Shown in pieces: positions 1 through 8,545 of a stretch of DNA of 64,000 nt. The notes under the pieces were generated by a model. That model ran no database searches. It had not been told where the DNA came from and worked only from the letters and a program-made list of their open reading frames with translations. Each line of letters opens with the position of its first letter. Position 1 is the stretch's first letter. The stretch spans positions 62,001-126,000 of the forward strand of contig NZ_SOHE01000069.1 of assembly GCF_004403305.1 (NCBI RefSeq), given 5' to 3'. Source of the DNA: Cryobacterium frigoriphilum. Lineage in GTDB: Bacteria; Actinomycetota; Actinomycetes; Actinomycetales; Microbacteriaceae. The position numbers and the translations under genes were made by a program.

Positions 1-515
1 CGAACCTCAACGCGGTGCGCCGCGACGTGGGCATGGTCTTTCAAGGCTTCAACGTGTTTCCGCACATGAAGGTGATCGACAACATCATGCTGGCCCCCAT
101 GAAGGTCGGCAAAGTCAGCCGCACCGAGGCGCGCACCCGCGGCATGGCCCTGCTCGAGAAGGTCGGCCTCACCAATAAAGCGGATGTCTACCCCAGCACC
201 CTCTCCGGCGGCCAGATGCAGCGGGTCGCCATCGCCCGAGCCCTGGCCATGGAACCCACCGTCATGCTCTTCGACGAGCCCACCTCGGCGCTCGACCCGG
301 AAACCGTCGGCGATGTGCTGGACGTCATGAAGACGCTCGCCGAGGAGGGGATGACCATGGTGGTCGTCACCCACGAGATGGGTTTCGCCCGCGAAGTCGC
401 CGACCGGGTGCTGTTCATGGACGCCGGTGTCATCGTGGAGGAGGGCACCCCCGCCCAGATCTTCGAATCGCCTCAGCACGTGCGCACGCAGACGTTCCTC
501 AGTAAGTTGCTCTGA
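1..515 (+). CDS. Polar amino-acid-type ABC transporter ATP-binding protein (5' truncated)
   Basis: This is the C-terminal part of an ABC ATPase of the HisP/GlnQ (polar amino acid uptake) type. The reading frame is open to the left edge, so the start and the Walker A motif lie outside the window. Visible motifs in order are the Q-loop ([10 protein letters not shown]), the LSGGQ signature, Walker B ([12 protein letters not shown]) and the H-loop histidine (VVTHEM), ending in the usual TFLSKLL-like tail. The next gene starts directly after the stop, so it belongs to the same operon. With sugar-acid genes downstream, the transported solute may be an acidic or hydroxy-acid compound rather than an amino acid; that is inference. 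Confidence 0.93.
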   Translation, partial: NLNAVRRDVGMVFQGFNVFPHMKVIDNIMLAPMKVGKVSRTEARTRGMALLEKVGLTNKADVYPSTLSGGQMQRVAIARALAMEPTVMLFDEPTSALDPETVGDVLDVMKTLAEEGMTMVVVTHEMGFAREVADRVLFMDAGVIVEEGTPAQIFESPQHVRTQTFLSKLL

Positions 516-1568
516 ATGAGCGCCTCGCGGTTGCGCGTCGTGATGGCCACGCCGCTCGATCAAGAGCTGTGCGACCTGATCGTCGCGCTCGAACCACGGA
601 TCGACCTGGTGTGGGAGCCGAGCCTGCTGCCGGTCAGCCGGTTTGCCACGGACTACCGGGGGGACCCCGATTTTCGGCGCACGCCCGATCAACAACACCG
701 CTACGAGAGCCTGATCGATTCGGCCGATGCGCTCTACGGCATCCCCGACCTCAACGCGACGGCGCTGCACCGCACCGTCAACGCGAACCCGAGCCTGCGC
801 TGGGTGCAGACCATGGCGGCCGGCGGCGGCGGCCAGGTGAAGGCTGCCGCGCTGTCGATCGACGATTTGCAGCGGGTGCGCTTCACGACCTCGGCCGGAG
901 TGCACGGCCGCCCGCTGGCCGAATTCGCCCTGTTCGGGCTGCTCGCCGGTGCCAAAATGCTGCCCGCGCTGCAGGCCCAGCAGCGCAACCATGACTGGCC
1001 GGCCCGCCGCGAGATGCACCACCTCGCCGAGCAGACGATTCTGGTGCTCGGCACCGGGGGCATCGGCCGTGAGGTGATTCGCCTGCTGGGCGCCTTCGGC
1101 GTTCGCGTGCTGGCCACGAGCCGGCAGGCCACGGCGATCGACGGTGTCGACGAGGTCGTGCACCCCGACGACCTCGCCGGGGTGCTGCCCGAGGTCGACG
1201 GCCTGGTGGTCACCCTGCCCGGCACCGATGCCACCGCCGGCCTTGTCGGTGAGACCCTGCTCGCTGCCATCAAGCCCGGTGCGACCCTGGTCAACGTGGG
1301 GCGCGGATCCGTGGTGGACGAGCGTGCGCTGCTCGCCGCACTGGGGCGCGGCCAGATCGGTTACGCCGCGCTGGACGTTTTTGAACACGAACCACTGGCC
1401 GATTCCAGCCCGTTGTGGGACCTGCCCAATGTGCTCGTCAGCCCGCACACGGCGGCGCTGACCGCCGCCGAACCGCGGCTGATCGCCGAACTCTTCGCCC
1501 GAAATGCCGGCCATCTGCTCGACGGACAACCGATGCTCAACCTCGTCGACACCGTGGAGTTCTACTGA
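516..1568 (+). CDS. D-2-hydroxyacid dehydrogenase family protein
   Basis: The 350-residue protein has the NAD-binding fold of D-isomer-specific 2-hydroxyacid dehydrogenases. A GTGGIG nucleotide motif lies at about residues 179-184, and the catalytic set is Arg263 (NVGRGS), Glu292 (FEHEPL) and His311 (SPHTAA). It would interconvert a 2-keto acid and a 2-hydroxy acid with NAD(P)H. The ATG abuts the TGA of the ABC ATPase gene, and its own stop overlaps the next start, so it is translationally coupled inside a five-gene operon. The partners (FAH hydrolase, KDPG aldolase, KDG kinase) suggest a sugar-acid or 2-keto-acid substrate; the exact one cannot be read from sequence. Confidence 0.92.
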   Translation: MSASRLRVVMATPLDQELCDLIVALEPRIDLVWEPSLLPVSRFATDYRGDPDFRRTPDQQHRYESLIDSADALYGIPDLNATALHRTVNANPSLRWVQTMAAGGGGQVKAAALSIDDLQRVRFTTSAGVHGRPLAEFALFGLLAGAKMLPALQAQQRNHDWPARREMHHLAEQTILVLGTGGIGREVIRLLGAFGVRVLATSRQATAIDGVDEVVHPDDLAGVLPEVDGLVVTLPGTDATAGLVGETLLAAIKPGATLVNVGRGSVVDERALLAALGRGQIGYAALDVFEHEPLADSSPLWDLPNVLVSPHTAALTAAEPRLIAELFARNAGHLLDGQPMLNLVDTVEFY

Positions 1569-2416
1569 TGCCGTCAACCGCGGGACCGTCCGTGGTGGCC
1601 GTTCCGACCCGTCTCGCCCGCATCCGCACTGCCGAGGGCCCGCGCGCGGTGACCTGGCAGGGTGATCAGTGGTGCGGCATCCGCGACCCGTTCGCGCGCG
1701 TGCCGGAGCTGACCGGCCGCACCTATGGCACCCAGGTGACGCTGCTGGCGCCGTGCGAGCCGCGAGTCATCGTGGGAATGGCCCACAACGGCCCCGGTGA
1801 TCGAGGGATGCCGCCGCAGGCGTTTCTGAAATCGGCCCGCACCGCGGTGGGCCCGCAGGCCGCGATCATGCTGGATTCGCGGGTCGGCGCCGTCAACGTC
1901 GAGGGGGAACTTGCCGTGGTGCTCGGTCGCACCGCGCGGTGCCTGCGGCCCGACGAGGTCAGCGACGTCATTCTCGGCTACACGATCGGGAACGACGTGA
2001 CCGCGATCGATCAGGTCGCACTCGATGAAAAAATGACCCAGGTCAAAAACGGCGATGGGTTCACTCCGCTCGGTCCGTGGATCACGACCGCGCTCGACTG
2101 GCGGGCGGTGAGCATCGATGTCTCGGTGAACGGCCTCGTGCGCGCCCAAGGGACCACAGCGGATCTGGCGTACAACGTGATCGAACAGCTCGTCTACCTG
2201 AGTTCGATCATGACCCTCGGGGCCGGCGACGTCGTGCTGATGGGGGCGCCGCACACCTCGGCGATCGTCGAGCCTGGCGATGAGGTGGCGATCAGCCTCG
2301 GCGGGCTCGGCACGTTGCACAACCCCGTCGCCGCGTTGGCCGGCGACTGGACGTCACAGAACGAGAACGAGAACACGAACGAGAACACGATACGAACAGA
2401 TCGGGAGTACGCATGA
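1568..2416 (+). CDS. Fumarylacetoacetate hydrolase family protein
   Basis: The start is taken at 1568, where the ATG overlaps the upstream TGA (TGATG); the open frame extends further upstream but inside the previous gene. The 282-residue product has the FAH fold, with metal-ligand candidates Glu112 and Glu114 (NVEGELAVVLG) and Asp143 (GYTIGNDVTA). Family members hydrolyse or dehydrate acylpyruvates and 2-keto-3-deoxy sugar acids with Mg or Mn. Between a hydroxyacid dehydrogenase and KDPG aldolase/KDG kinase, a role in sugar-acid breakdown is likely but unproven. The C-terminal tail is a low-complexity Asn/Glu/Thr stretch (NENENTNENT) encoded by a short tandem repeat, probably outside the catalytic fold. 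Confidence 0.9.
   Translation: MPSTAGPSVVAVPTRLARIRTAEGPRAVTWQGDQWCGIRDPFARVPELTGRTYGTQVTLLAPCEPRVIVGMAHNGPGDRGMPPQAFLKSARTAVGPQAAIMLDSRVGAVNVEGELAVVLGRTARCLRPDEVSDVILGYTIGNDVTAIDQVALDEKMTQVKNGDGFTPLGPWITTALDWRAVSIDVSVNGLVRAQGTTADLAYNVIEQLVYLSSIMTLGAGDVVLMGAPHTSAIVEPGDEVAISLGGLGTLHNPVAALAGDWTSQNENENTNENTIRTDREYA
2359..2399 (+). repeat. AACGAG-type short tandem repeat in the FAH gene tail
   Basis: The last codons before the stop contain five imperfect copies of gaacgag/gaacacg-type hexamers, encoding alternating Asn-Glu-Asn-Thr. Being a multiple of three, gain or loss of units changes tail length without a frameshift. Confidence 0.7.
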
Positions 2417-3138
2417 GCCTCACACCTATATATAGGAACGCCGTTGCCTCTGGCGTGGCCGGCCCAAGCGGTGGCACCGCCGAGGATGGGGTGCTGGCCC
2501 GGCTGCAGCGCGTCGGCATCGTTCCCGTGCTGGTCGCCGATGACGTCTCCGGTGCCGGCGACCTGGCCGATGCTCTCGTGAGCGGGGGTTTGCCGGTGGC
2601 CGAAGTGACCCTGCGCACCGCTGCCGGGCTGGACACCATTCGGCGCATGGCCGCCCGCGGGGACATGCTCGTCGGCGCCGGGACGGTCTTGACCGCCGAC
2701 CAGGTCGACCAGGTCGTCGACGCCGGAGCGTCTTTCGTGGTCAGCCCCGGCTTCAGCCTCGAGGTCGTTGAGCGATGCCACCGTCACGGCGTGAGCGTGG
2801 TACCGGGCGTCGCGACGGCGACGGAAGTGCAGGCCGCCGTCGCCGCGGGCCTGAGCCACGTCAAATTCTTCCCGGCCGGCAAGCTCGGCGGGCGCCCGAT
2901 GATCGAGACCTTTGCGGAACCGTTTGCCGGGGTGCGCTTCATGCCGAGCGGCGGGGTGAGCGCCGCGAACGTCGCCGACTACCTCGCGAGCCCGGCGATC
3001 TTCGCCGCGGGCGGCAGCTGGATGGCGTCGAAGTCGCTCATTGCCGAGAAGCGCTTTGACGACATTGCCCGGCTGAGCCGGGAAGCGAGCGCACTGGTGC
3101 GGGGCTCGGCCGGGGCGGGGTCGGAGGTGGCGCGATGA
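2413..3138 (+). CDS. eda: KDPG/KHG aldolase (2-dehydro-3-deoxy-phosphogluconate aldolase)
   Basis: This 241-residue class I aldolase cleaves 2-keto-3-deoxy-6-phosphogluconate (and related 2-keto-4-hydroxy acids) to pyruvate and an aldehyde. The family motifs are present: EVTLRT with catalytic Glu64, VGAGTVLT near 87, PGVATATEVQAA near 131, the Schiff-base Lys151 in VKFFPAGKLGG, and the phosphate site RFMPSGGVSAAN near 180. It is about 25-30 residues longer than typical Eda because of an N-terminal extension. The ATG overlaps the upstream stop by four bases and the next gene overlaps its stop in the same way. Together with the kinase downstream it can take free 2-keto-3-deoxygluconate into glycolysis. 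Confidence 0.94.
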   Translation: MSLTPIYRNAVASGVAGPSGGTAEDGVLARLQRVGIVPVLVADDVSGAGDLADALVSGGLPVAEVTLRTAAGLDTIRRMAARGDMLVGAGTVLTADQVDQVVDAGASFVVSPGFSLEVVERCHRHGVSVVPGVATATEVQAAVAAGLSHVKFFPAGKLGGRPMIETFAEPFAGVRFMPSGGVSAANVADYLASPAIFAAGGSWMASKSLIAEKRFDDIARLSREASALVRGSAGAGSEVAR

Positions 3139-4211
3139 GTGCGGGGGTGCGGCCGGGAGTGCGGCCGGTGATGCGGCCGGCCGCGGACTGCCGGTTCGAC
3201 GTCGTCTCGCTCGGTGAGGTGATGCTGCGATTGGATCCGGGGGAGAACCGCATTCGCAGCGCTCGTAATTTTTCGGTCTGGGAGGGCGGCGGTGAGTACA
3301 ACGCGGCCCGGGGGCTGTCGCGCACCTTCGGCCTGCGCACGGCCGTCGCGACCTCCCTGGTCGACAACGAGATCGGCCGGCTGACCGAAAACCTCATTCT
3401 GGCCGGCGGTGTCGATGCGTCGCTGATCGTGTGGCGTGATTTCGACGGCGTGGGCCGCGAGGCACGCAATGCGCTCAATTTCACCGAGCGCGGGTTCGGC
3501 CTGCGCGGGGCGATGGGAGTCTCCGATCGTGGCCACAGCGCCGCATCCCTGCTGCAGCCGGAGGAGATTGATTGGGATCATCTCTTTGGCACCCTGGGGG
3601 TGCGGTGGCTGCACACCGGCGGAATCTTCGCCGGTCTGTCGGAGTCGACGGCGCAGACCGCGATCGCGGCGATGACCGCGGCACGAAAATACGGCACCGT
3701 CGTATCCGTCGATCTGAACTATCGTCCGAGTCTGTGGCGCGGTGAGGCTGCGCGGGCTCGGGCCCGTGAGGTCTTCACCTCGCTGGCGGAGCACGCTGAC
3801 GTGCTGGTCGGCGGCACGACCGATTTCGTGGATCGGCTCGGTGTGGAGTCTGGGCAGCTCGACGGGGTTCTGGCCCGCTTCCCGAACCTGTGGCTGGTCG
3901 CCTCGACGCGGCGCACCGTGCACTCGGCGAACGTCAACGACTGGAGTGTGGTGGCGCAAGCCCGCACCGAGCGGGCGCTCACGTCGACGCAGTACGACCG
4001 GCTGGAGATTATGGACCGGGTGGGTGGCGGCGACGGTTTCGTCGCCGGGCTGGTCTACGGGCTGCTGGAGGGACACGATCTGGCGAGTGCCGTCGAGTAC
4101 GGAGCCGCCCACGGTGCTCTGGCGATGACGACGCCCGGTGACAACTCGATGGCCACGCGCGCCGAGGTCGAGGCGCTGGTTGGCGGGAACGGTTCCCACG
4201 TGCAGCGCTAA
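3135..4211 (+). CDS. kdgK: PfkB-family sugar kinase, probable 2-keto-3-deoxygluconate kinase
   Basis: The 358-residue ribokinase-fold protein has the N-terminal PfkB glycine pair (GGGEYNAARGLSR, about 51-63) and the C-terminal PfkB signature DRVGGGDGFVAG, with catalytic base Asp300. Its position directly after KDPG aldolase, with an ATGA overlap, makes KDG kinase the natural assignment: KDG plus ATP gives KDPG, which the neighbour cleaves. Substrate specificity within PfkB kinases cannot be settled from motifs alone. The N-terminus is extended by roughly 18 residues rich in Arg, Pro and Gly; a later in-frame ATG at about 3171 is an alternative start. The gene ends the operon, and mobile-element debris begins immediately after the stop. 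Confidence 0.88.
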   Translation: MSAGVRPGVRPVMRPAADCRFDVVSLGEVMLRLDPGENRIRSARNFSVWEGGGEYNAARGLSRTFGLRTAVATSLVDNEIGRLTENLILAGGVDASLIVWRDFDGVGREARNALNFTERGFGLRGAMGVSDRGHSAASLLQPEEIDWDHLFGTLGVRWLHTGGIFAGLSESTAQTAIAAMTAARKYGTVVSVDLNYRPSLWRGEAARARAREVFTSLAEHADVLVGGTTDFVDRLGVESGQLDGVLARFPNLWLVASTRRTVHSANVNDWSVVAQARTERALTSTQYDRLEIMDRVGGGDGFVAGLVYGLLEGHDLASAVEYGAAHGALAMTTPGDNSMATRAEVEALVGGNGSHVQR

Positions 4212-4592
4212 CACAGCGTTCACTTCACCCGGATGGATGATCTGGCCCGCCAGCTGGCCGTCGCCCGCGGCGACGGGATCGGGCATCAGAATATGCTCAG
4301 CAAGCTCGGTGATGTTAATTTGACGATCATCGACGACTTTCTGATGGTGGCATCGACCCCAACGCAGCCACCTTTCTCTTCTCGATTCTGGCGAACCATG
4401 CTCACCGGTGCCGACGATTATCGTCAGCGAATCCGGGCCGGGCTACTGGGTTGAGGCCCTACCCGACCGGATCGCCGACGACTCCACCTTCAACCACCCG
4501 CCAGCCAAGCCCGTACTGTCAACCTCGGCGAGGTCGACATGCGACGCCGACGCAATTACGAAGCGAAGACCTCCCCGGACTCCTGGGAGTAA
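4212..4592 (+). pseudogene. Remnant of IS21-family helper ATPase istB (multiple frameshifts)
   Basis: Three overlapping frames together spell the C-terminal half of an IstB transposition helper ATPase. The first frame gives HSVHFTRMDDLARQLAVARG, then GIGHQNMLSKLG and the Walker B-like TIIDDFLM (4212-4350). A second gives GIDPNAATFLFSILANH (4349-4399), and a third gives MPTIIVSESGPGYWVEALPD from 4408. The ending NLGEVDMRRRR..SWE reaches a TAA at 4590-4592 in yet another frame. The P-loop half is missing. Order and spacing match IstB throughout, so this is a decayed insertion sequence directly abutting kdgK, not a working gene. Confidence 0.85.
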
Positions 4593-4693
4593 CGTCCCGA
4601 ACTTCCTCGAGAGGGCCTGGCCGGATTGGCGACATCGCCAGCCCAGCGAGTTCCACCTTCCCGGAACAGCAATACCAACAACGTGGCCCACTA

Positions 4694-5455
4694 GTAGCAA
4701 AACTACTATGCCCGAACGTTTACCAGGCGGAGCTCACGGCCAACGCGGCCGCGCGCCGTTTCAAGCGCCAGCTCAGCCACCGGGGCCTGCCGTCCAAGCA
4801 GCTGCACCTGGCCACCGTTGCCGAGCGCCGGGCCCACGATCGCGACGCGGATGCCTACTTCACCGACCCCGCGCTGCCCGAGCACCTGCGCCAATTCACC
4901 GTCTTCGCCGAGAGGCTGACGAAACTCATGCTCCACAACGGCACCCGCATGCTGGACTTTGCCACCGCGTACGTCGCCAAACGCGCGCGCATGGGCCTCC
5001 CACCGGTCTCGGCCGAGACCATCGCCTACGGCCGAGCCGTTGAACTAGTCACGCAGGGGATGCGCCGGGTCGACCTCCTAACAGGCCGCGACGTCGCCGC
5101 CGTGGTCAGGAGCACCCAGGCCGAGGTCCTGCGCATTGCACGGCAGCAGCAGTTCGACCAGATCGTGAAGAGCGTCATGGCGCATGGGGACCGCTACCAG
5201 GTGCGACTCGCCGGCGACGCGAAGATGGAGAACAAGGCCAGGGCACATCGAGGGAAGCCGCAGGTGCCGGCCGAGTCGTTGGTGGTGGAGATCGCGATGA
5301 AGCAAGTCAGCGAGAGCATGCCCACGAACCGACTGACCGTGGACGATGCACGCGGGGCCGCCCGCATCATCGGGCTCCACGTTTCGACAATGCCTGAAGC
5401 TCGCCACGTTTGGGCGGGGGCGCTAACTCAAGGGCGCTCACTCGGGGCCCGATAA
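4694..5455 (+). pseudogene. Hypothetical protein fragment without a recognisable start
   Basis: The frame is open to the TAA at 5453-5455 and its amino-acid composition looks protein-like: a basic N-terminal part (ANAAARRFKRQLSHRG), an acidic middle (DRDADAYFTDPALPEHL) and predicted helices. No ATG, GTG or TTG with a ribosome-binding site is visible near the beginning, and upstream the frame runs into the istB remnant. I do not recognise the family. Position between IS debris and a small accessory gene suggests a plasmid- or element-derived gene that lost its 5' end. It could also be an intact gene with an unusual start. Confidence 0.4.
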
Positions 5456-5553
5456 AGGATCAACAGAGCTACGGCTCCCTGGCGCAATCGATCCCAGCAG
5501 CTTGGAATGCCAGATGGGCGGGGGAGTCAAGCCGGGCTAACCGCCTGTCGCGA

Positions 5554-6021
5554 TCAGAAAGAGATTCCTCGTCGTGGCGTCTCATCAGGGAGGCCATCGA
5601 ATCGGCGGTCAGACTCACATCTGGCCGCCAGAGGCTTGTTGCCGGGTGTTCGGCCAGGATTCGTCGGTGCGACCATGGGGTGCCAGGCGATTCGTCCTGA
5701 ATGCCGTGATGCGGCATCCAGATCATTGTCGATAGACGTCAGGTGCTGGGCCGCGTCGCGCAGTGCCTCGGCGGCCCGGTCCGCGGATGCGGCGCCAGCC
5801 GCGCTGTCGCCCAAGTCAGTGAACGCCCGGTCGCGGTAGTCGAGATGAGCAGATGCGACCTGGTTGAGCACCTGACCCAGCGAACGGACAACCGCGATCA
5901 CGTCGCCGAGCACATCGTAGGTTTGCGCTGGATCATCAAAGACGCGGGTCGCGTGTGCCAAAGTGCGCATCGATTCGCTCGCTGCGTCACCGATGGAGAT
6001 GGGGTCCTGGAACGTGGGCAT
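5554..6021 (-). CDS. Small hypothetical protein (accessory-element type)
   Basis: The start is placed at 6021 because an excellent GGAGGA ribosome-binding site sits just upstream on the minus strand; the frame extends further but with unlikely composition. The 155-residue product begins MPTFQDPISIGDAASESMRT, followed by helical, Ala-rich sequence (residues about 15-100) of the kind seen in small cytoplasmic proteins of actinobacterial plasmids and integrative elements. The C-terminal third is Arg/Pro-rich and may be read-through of a damaged end. No catalytic motif is visible and I assign no function. Confidence 0.55.
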   Translation of the reverse strand: MPTFQDPISIGDAASESMRTLAHATRVFDDPAQTYDVLGDVIAVVRSLGQVLNQVASAHLDYRDRAFTDLGDSAAGAASADRAAEALRDAAQHLTSIDNDLDAASRHSGRIAWHPMVAPTNPGRTPGNKPLAARCESDRRFDGLPDETPRRGISF

Positions 6022-6591
6022 CGGTCCTCCTCGACGATTGGGTCTGCCCAAAAGGTGCGCTTTGTGATCCACCTCTCCAGATTCGTGCGCCGCCCCACAG
6101 GTGCCCGACTGACCGAGGCCGCCGAGTGACATCCGGCCGCTGAAGCCTTCCTCTGCCACGTCCGGATGCCGTTGTGCGCGGGCGCTGCCTCGACCACAAC
6201 CCACTCGTCCTGGTTTGACGAGCTCGGAGAGTATTGACTAGGTCGTGGATGTCTCCCAGTCCTTTGCCGGTGGGTCATGGAGACGCTGCTATCGCTGCCA
6301 CCGTCGAGGGGGAGGAATACGACGCGCTTGCCACTAGATATGGCGAGCGTGTGTGGCGCGCCTCTATCCGGCGACTGTCTGACCCTGAGTTGTTGGACCG
6401 TCACCAGATTCCTGGATGTAGGGTCCCGCTCTCACGCCCCAGTAGGACCTATGCCGTCGTTGCACGGCAAGCGGCTGTCAGGCCACGAGCCGGTTGTCCC
6501 TGACATCGGGAACCCGCGACTTGTCGTAAACACTCCAATACACCTAGGTAGGGCTGTAGCCTTCCAAAGGACACCAGTCGGGTCGATGCAG
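6022..6591. other. Gap without a supported gene
   Basis: About 570 bases of mixed composition, lower in GC than the flanks. Frames on both strands are short, without ribosome-binding sites or recognisable motifs. I see no RNA gene. It is probably decayed mobile-element DNA. Confidence 0.5.
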
Positions 6592-7299
6592 CTAGTCCTC
6601 TTCAATCCTTAGGATCGCGTCGGGTTTGCTTGCCAGTCGAACGATCCCCGATAGTTGCTGGATTTTCGTGCGGCCCGCAATTGGTCTGATACCGCGTCTA
6701 CGCTTGATCGTCTTAGCCCCTTGCCACAAATGAGGCTCAGCCTGGGCCCTAGAAAGCCATCGACTGAAACGTACGCCGTCGTTACCGTTCATGATTTCGA
6801 GAGCCAATTCAGCTAACTTTAACGGTGTAGGGTCCGGCGCGCGATATTCTCGGCGCAGGTTCTCCGCTTCCGCATTCGCCTTGTTCGCTTGCGCATGAAG
6901 CTTGTGTGCCTCCGCAGTCTTTACGTCACCGCGCTTCCAGATGAGGCGCGCCGTGGCGAGCGCGGTAAACACGGACACGACCGACAAGGCGCCGACGAGG
7001 AGCTGTGGGCCAGCGACTACCAGCAGCTCGATTTCAGCATCGAATGGACTACCATAGCGAAGCGACCGAATGCGGAATCCCGTCGACGAAGCACTTTGGA
7101 TGGCACGCGGCGCTGGGACTTTGACCCGGTAACTCTCCGGTTGTTCTCCCGCAAGATCACCGGCGACGTCTAGGAGATCTTCAAGATCCAACATCGACTG
7201 TCGGAGGGACGCGGGGGCAGCGCCGGACTCTTCAGCGAATCTGAGGCGCAATAACTCTGAGCGTACCTTCACTGTGTTTCCGGTGACGACGTAGGACAT
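6592..7299 (-). CDS. Hypothetical membrane-anchored protein
   Basis: The ATG at 7299 (MSYVVTGNTVKV) is preferred; a TTG six codons upstream is also possible. The 235-residue protein has an N-terminal soluble region (about 1-80), one strongly hydrophobic segment (LLVVAGPQLLVGALSVVS, about 90-115) followed by a positively charged segment (RLIWKRGD), and an Ala/Asn/Glu-rich helical stretch (AHKLHAQANKANAEAENLRR) that may form a coiled coil. The C-terminus is basic (KTIKRRRGIRPIAGRTK). I do not recognise the family. Lower GC than the surrounding genes and location in the mobile zone suggest horizontal transfer. Confidence 0.55.
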   Translation of the reverse strand: MSYVVTGNTVKVRSELLRLRFAEESGAAPASLRQSMLDLEDLLDVAGDLAGEQPESYRVKVPAPRAIQSASSTGFRIRSLRYGSPFDAEIELLVVAGPQLLVGALSVVSVFTALATARLIWKRGDVKTAEAHKLHAQANKANAEAENLRREYRAPDPTPLKLAELALEIMNGNDGVRFSRWLSRAQAEPHLWQGAKTIKRRRGIRPIAGRTKIQQLSGIVRLASKPDAILRIEED

Positions 7300-7317
7300 G
7301 CGATGAGCATAGAGCAA

Positions 7318-7625
7318 TGAAGTCGCTGCTGAGTTGGCACTTTTTCAGCGTCCACGCAGCCGAGACCGTCGCTGACACCCATGGTCTTCTACATCTGCCA
7401 GCCGGCTGGCCGAGGCGACCGGGCGGACGGCCACATCCGCCGCGGCGGCGGCGTGCACACTTCGAGTCGTGGCGGTGCCCCACCGTTTACCCACCGAAAT
7501 CAACCGCGGCGGACCCAAGAATGCCGACTATGATCGGAAACAGCGAACCGCTCGGTTGCCTGTGAAGACAAGGGAATCCGCGAGATTCCAGAACATTCGT
7601 TGACGTTCAGATTAAGGCCTGATCC
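7318..7625. other. Gap upstream of the tRNA fragment
   Basis: About 300 bases with no convincing gene. It includes a small palindrome (GGAATC-CGCGA-GATTCC near 7572). No 5' half of a tRNA (acceptor, D-arm) is present before the tRNA fragment that follows. Confidence 0.5.
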
Positions 7626-7664
7626 TTCAGGGGGTCGCAGGTTCAAATCCTGGCAGCCCGACCA
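7626..7664 (+). other. tRNA-Pro 3'-end fragment, probable attachment (att) site
   Basis: The stretch ends with a T-arm (GCAGG-TTCAAAT-CCTG), the acceptor strand CAGCCCG, discriminator A and CCA (7662-7664). It is preceded by TCAGG, which fits the 3' strand of an anticodon stem. This matches the 3' half of an actinobacterial tRNA-Pro. The D-arm and 5' acceptor (expected CGGGCTG) are absent upstream, so it is not a complete tRNA. Duplicated 3' tRNA ends of this kind are left by integrases that insert into tRNA genes. Confidence 0.7.
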
Positions 7665-7700
7665 AAGGGCCGTTCACGAAACGGTCTGGTTGGAACAAAA

Positions 7701-7736
7701 AGAAGTCGCTCCTGAGTATTCTCAGGAGCGACTTCT
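7701..7736 (-). terminator. Strong intrinsic terminator (minus-strand polarity)
   Basis: A perfect 16-bp inverted repeat (arms 7701-7716 and 7721-7736, loop TATT) is flanked on the left by AAAA, which reads as a U-tract on the minus strand. It lies about 40 bases after the tRNA fragment. Confidence 0.75.
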
Positions 7737-7969
7737 GGTTCAAGCCGTGTGTGCGTCGGGTTATGTCGGCGATTCGTAGGCCGGGGCCATGTCGCCGGTG
7801 GCTTTTTGTGGTTTGGGGCGCGTTGGATCGTTGGCAGTGCGGAGAGGCTTGTGAATATTCGCTCTCCTGGGGGCCGGTGTTTTTGACCTTCGGGGCCACT
7901 GGTCAAAAGTGCTAGCAGCTTGTTCTGGGGCCACCGGATATCTTTGGTGGGGGCCATCCTAGGTTCCGG

Positions 7970-8192
7970 CGTCACGCCGACGCGATCATGGACGCCATCG
8001 TGCACAGTACGCTTCGGGCTGAGACCGGCGGGCCAAGATGTGCTCGAACTCGCCGCCGGCCAAGTCGAGATTCGAGCCCCTTGCGCGGTCGGAAACCACT
8101 GGCCCCCGACCGAGCGTGTGTTTGAGCACTCAGGGACCGGCCATTTCAGCACGTCATTCCGGCCATTTCATCACCTACATCCGGCCATTTCA
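7970..8192 (+). mobile_element. Right-end remnant of an IS21-like element (istB tail plus terminal repeats)
   Basis: From 7970 the plus strand encodes RHADAIMDAIVHSTLRAETG, matching the A-I-x-D-x-I-V-H block near the C-terminus of IstB. It is followed by three copies of CCGGCCATTTCA at 8137, 8159 and 8181. Multiple short terminal repeats are typical of IS21-family ends, where the transposase binds. The rest of the element (istA, most of istB, left end) is not here. It is a different copy or lineage from the istB remnant at 4212, whose tail ends differently. Confidence 0.6.
8137..8192 (+). repeat. Three CCGGCCATTTCA repeats at exact 22-bp spacing
   Basis: Identical 12-mers start at 8137, 8159 and 8181. 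The 22-bp period is close to two helical turns, so all copies face the same side of the DNA. They are best explained as transposase-binding repeats of an IS21 end. Confidence 0.85.
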
Positions 8193-8545
8193 GTGCCCGC
8201 CCGTGCTGGCCTGCGCGACTCCGAATAGTGATGGTCGTCTGCACCTGCCGCAGCGGCTAAATCGGCGCGAGAGCAGGGCTGGACGGAGCAGCGGCCATGC
8301 TCTGGGCGTGCACAGAGACGCCGCTAGCTGTCGCTACCGACGTTGAGCTCAGCAGATTCCCGGGCGCTCAGATGGCAGGAAAGTTAGCGCTCTTTTGGCC
8401 GGTTCCCAACTGACGAAACACACCGAGCGACTGCCTGGCACCTCAAGGCAATATCCGTGGCCCCCTGTCACGGGTTCAAATGAAGCAAGTGCATGGCTCG
8501 GGTACAGCCCCCGAGACGCTCGGGGCGGGGCACCGAGCTCAGCGA
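8193..8545. other. Gap between the IS end and the ABC exporter gene
   Basis: About 350 bases in which I see no gene. A CGGGTTCAAAT string near 8470 resembles a tRNA T-arm but lacks a pairing stem. Confidence 0.5.

Noticed and set aside
8465-8480. Second tRNA T-arm-like string (CGGGTTCAAAT)
   Set aside because: No complementary stem, acceptor or CCA follows.
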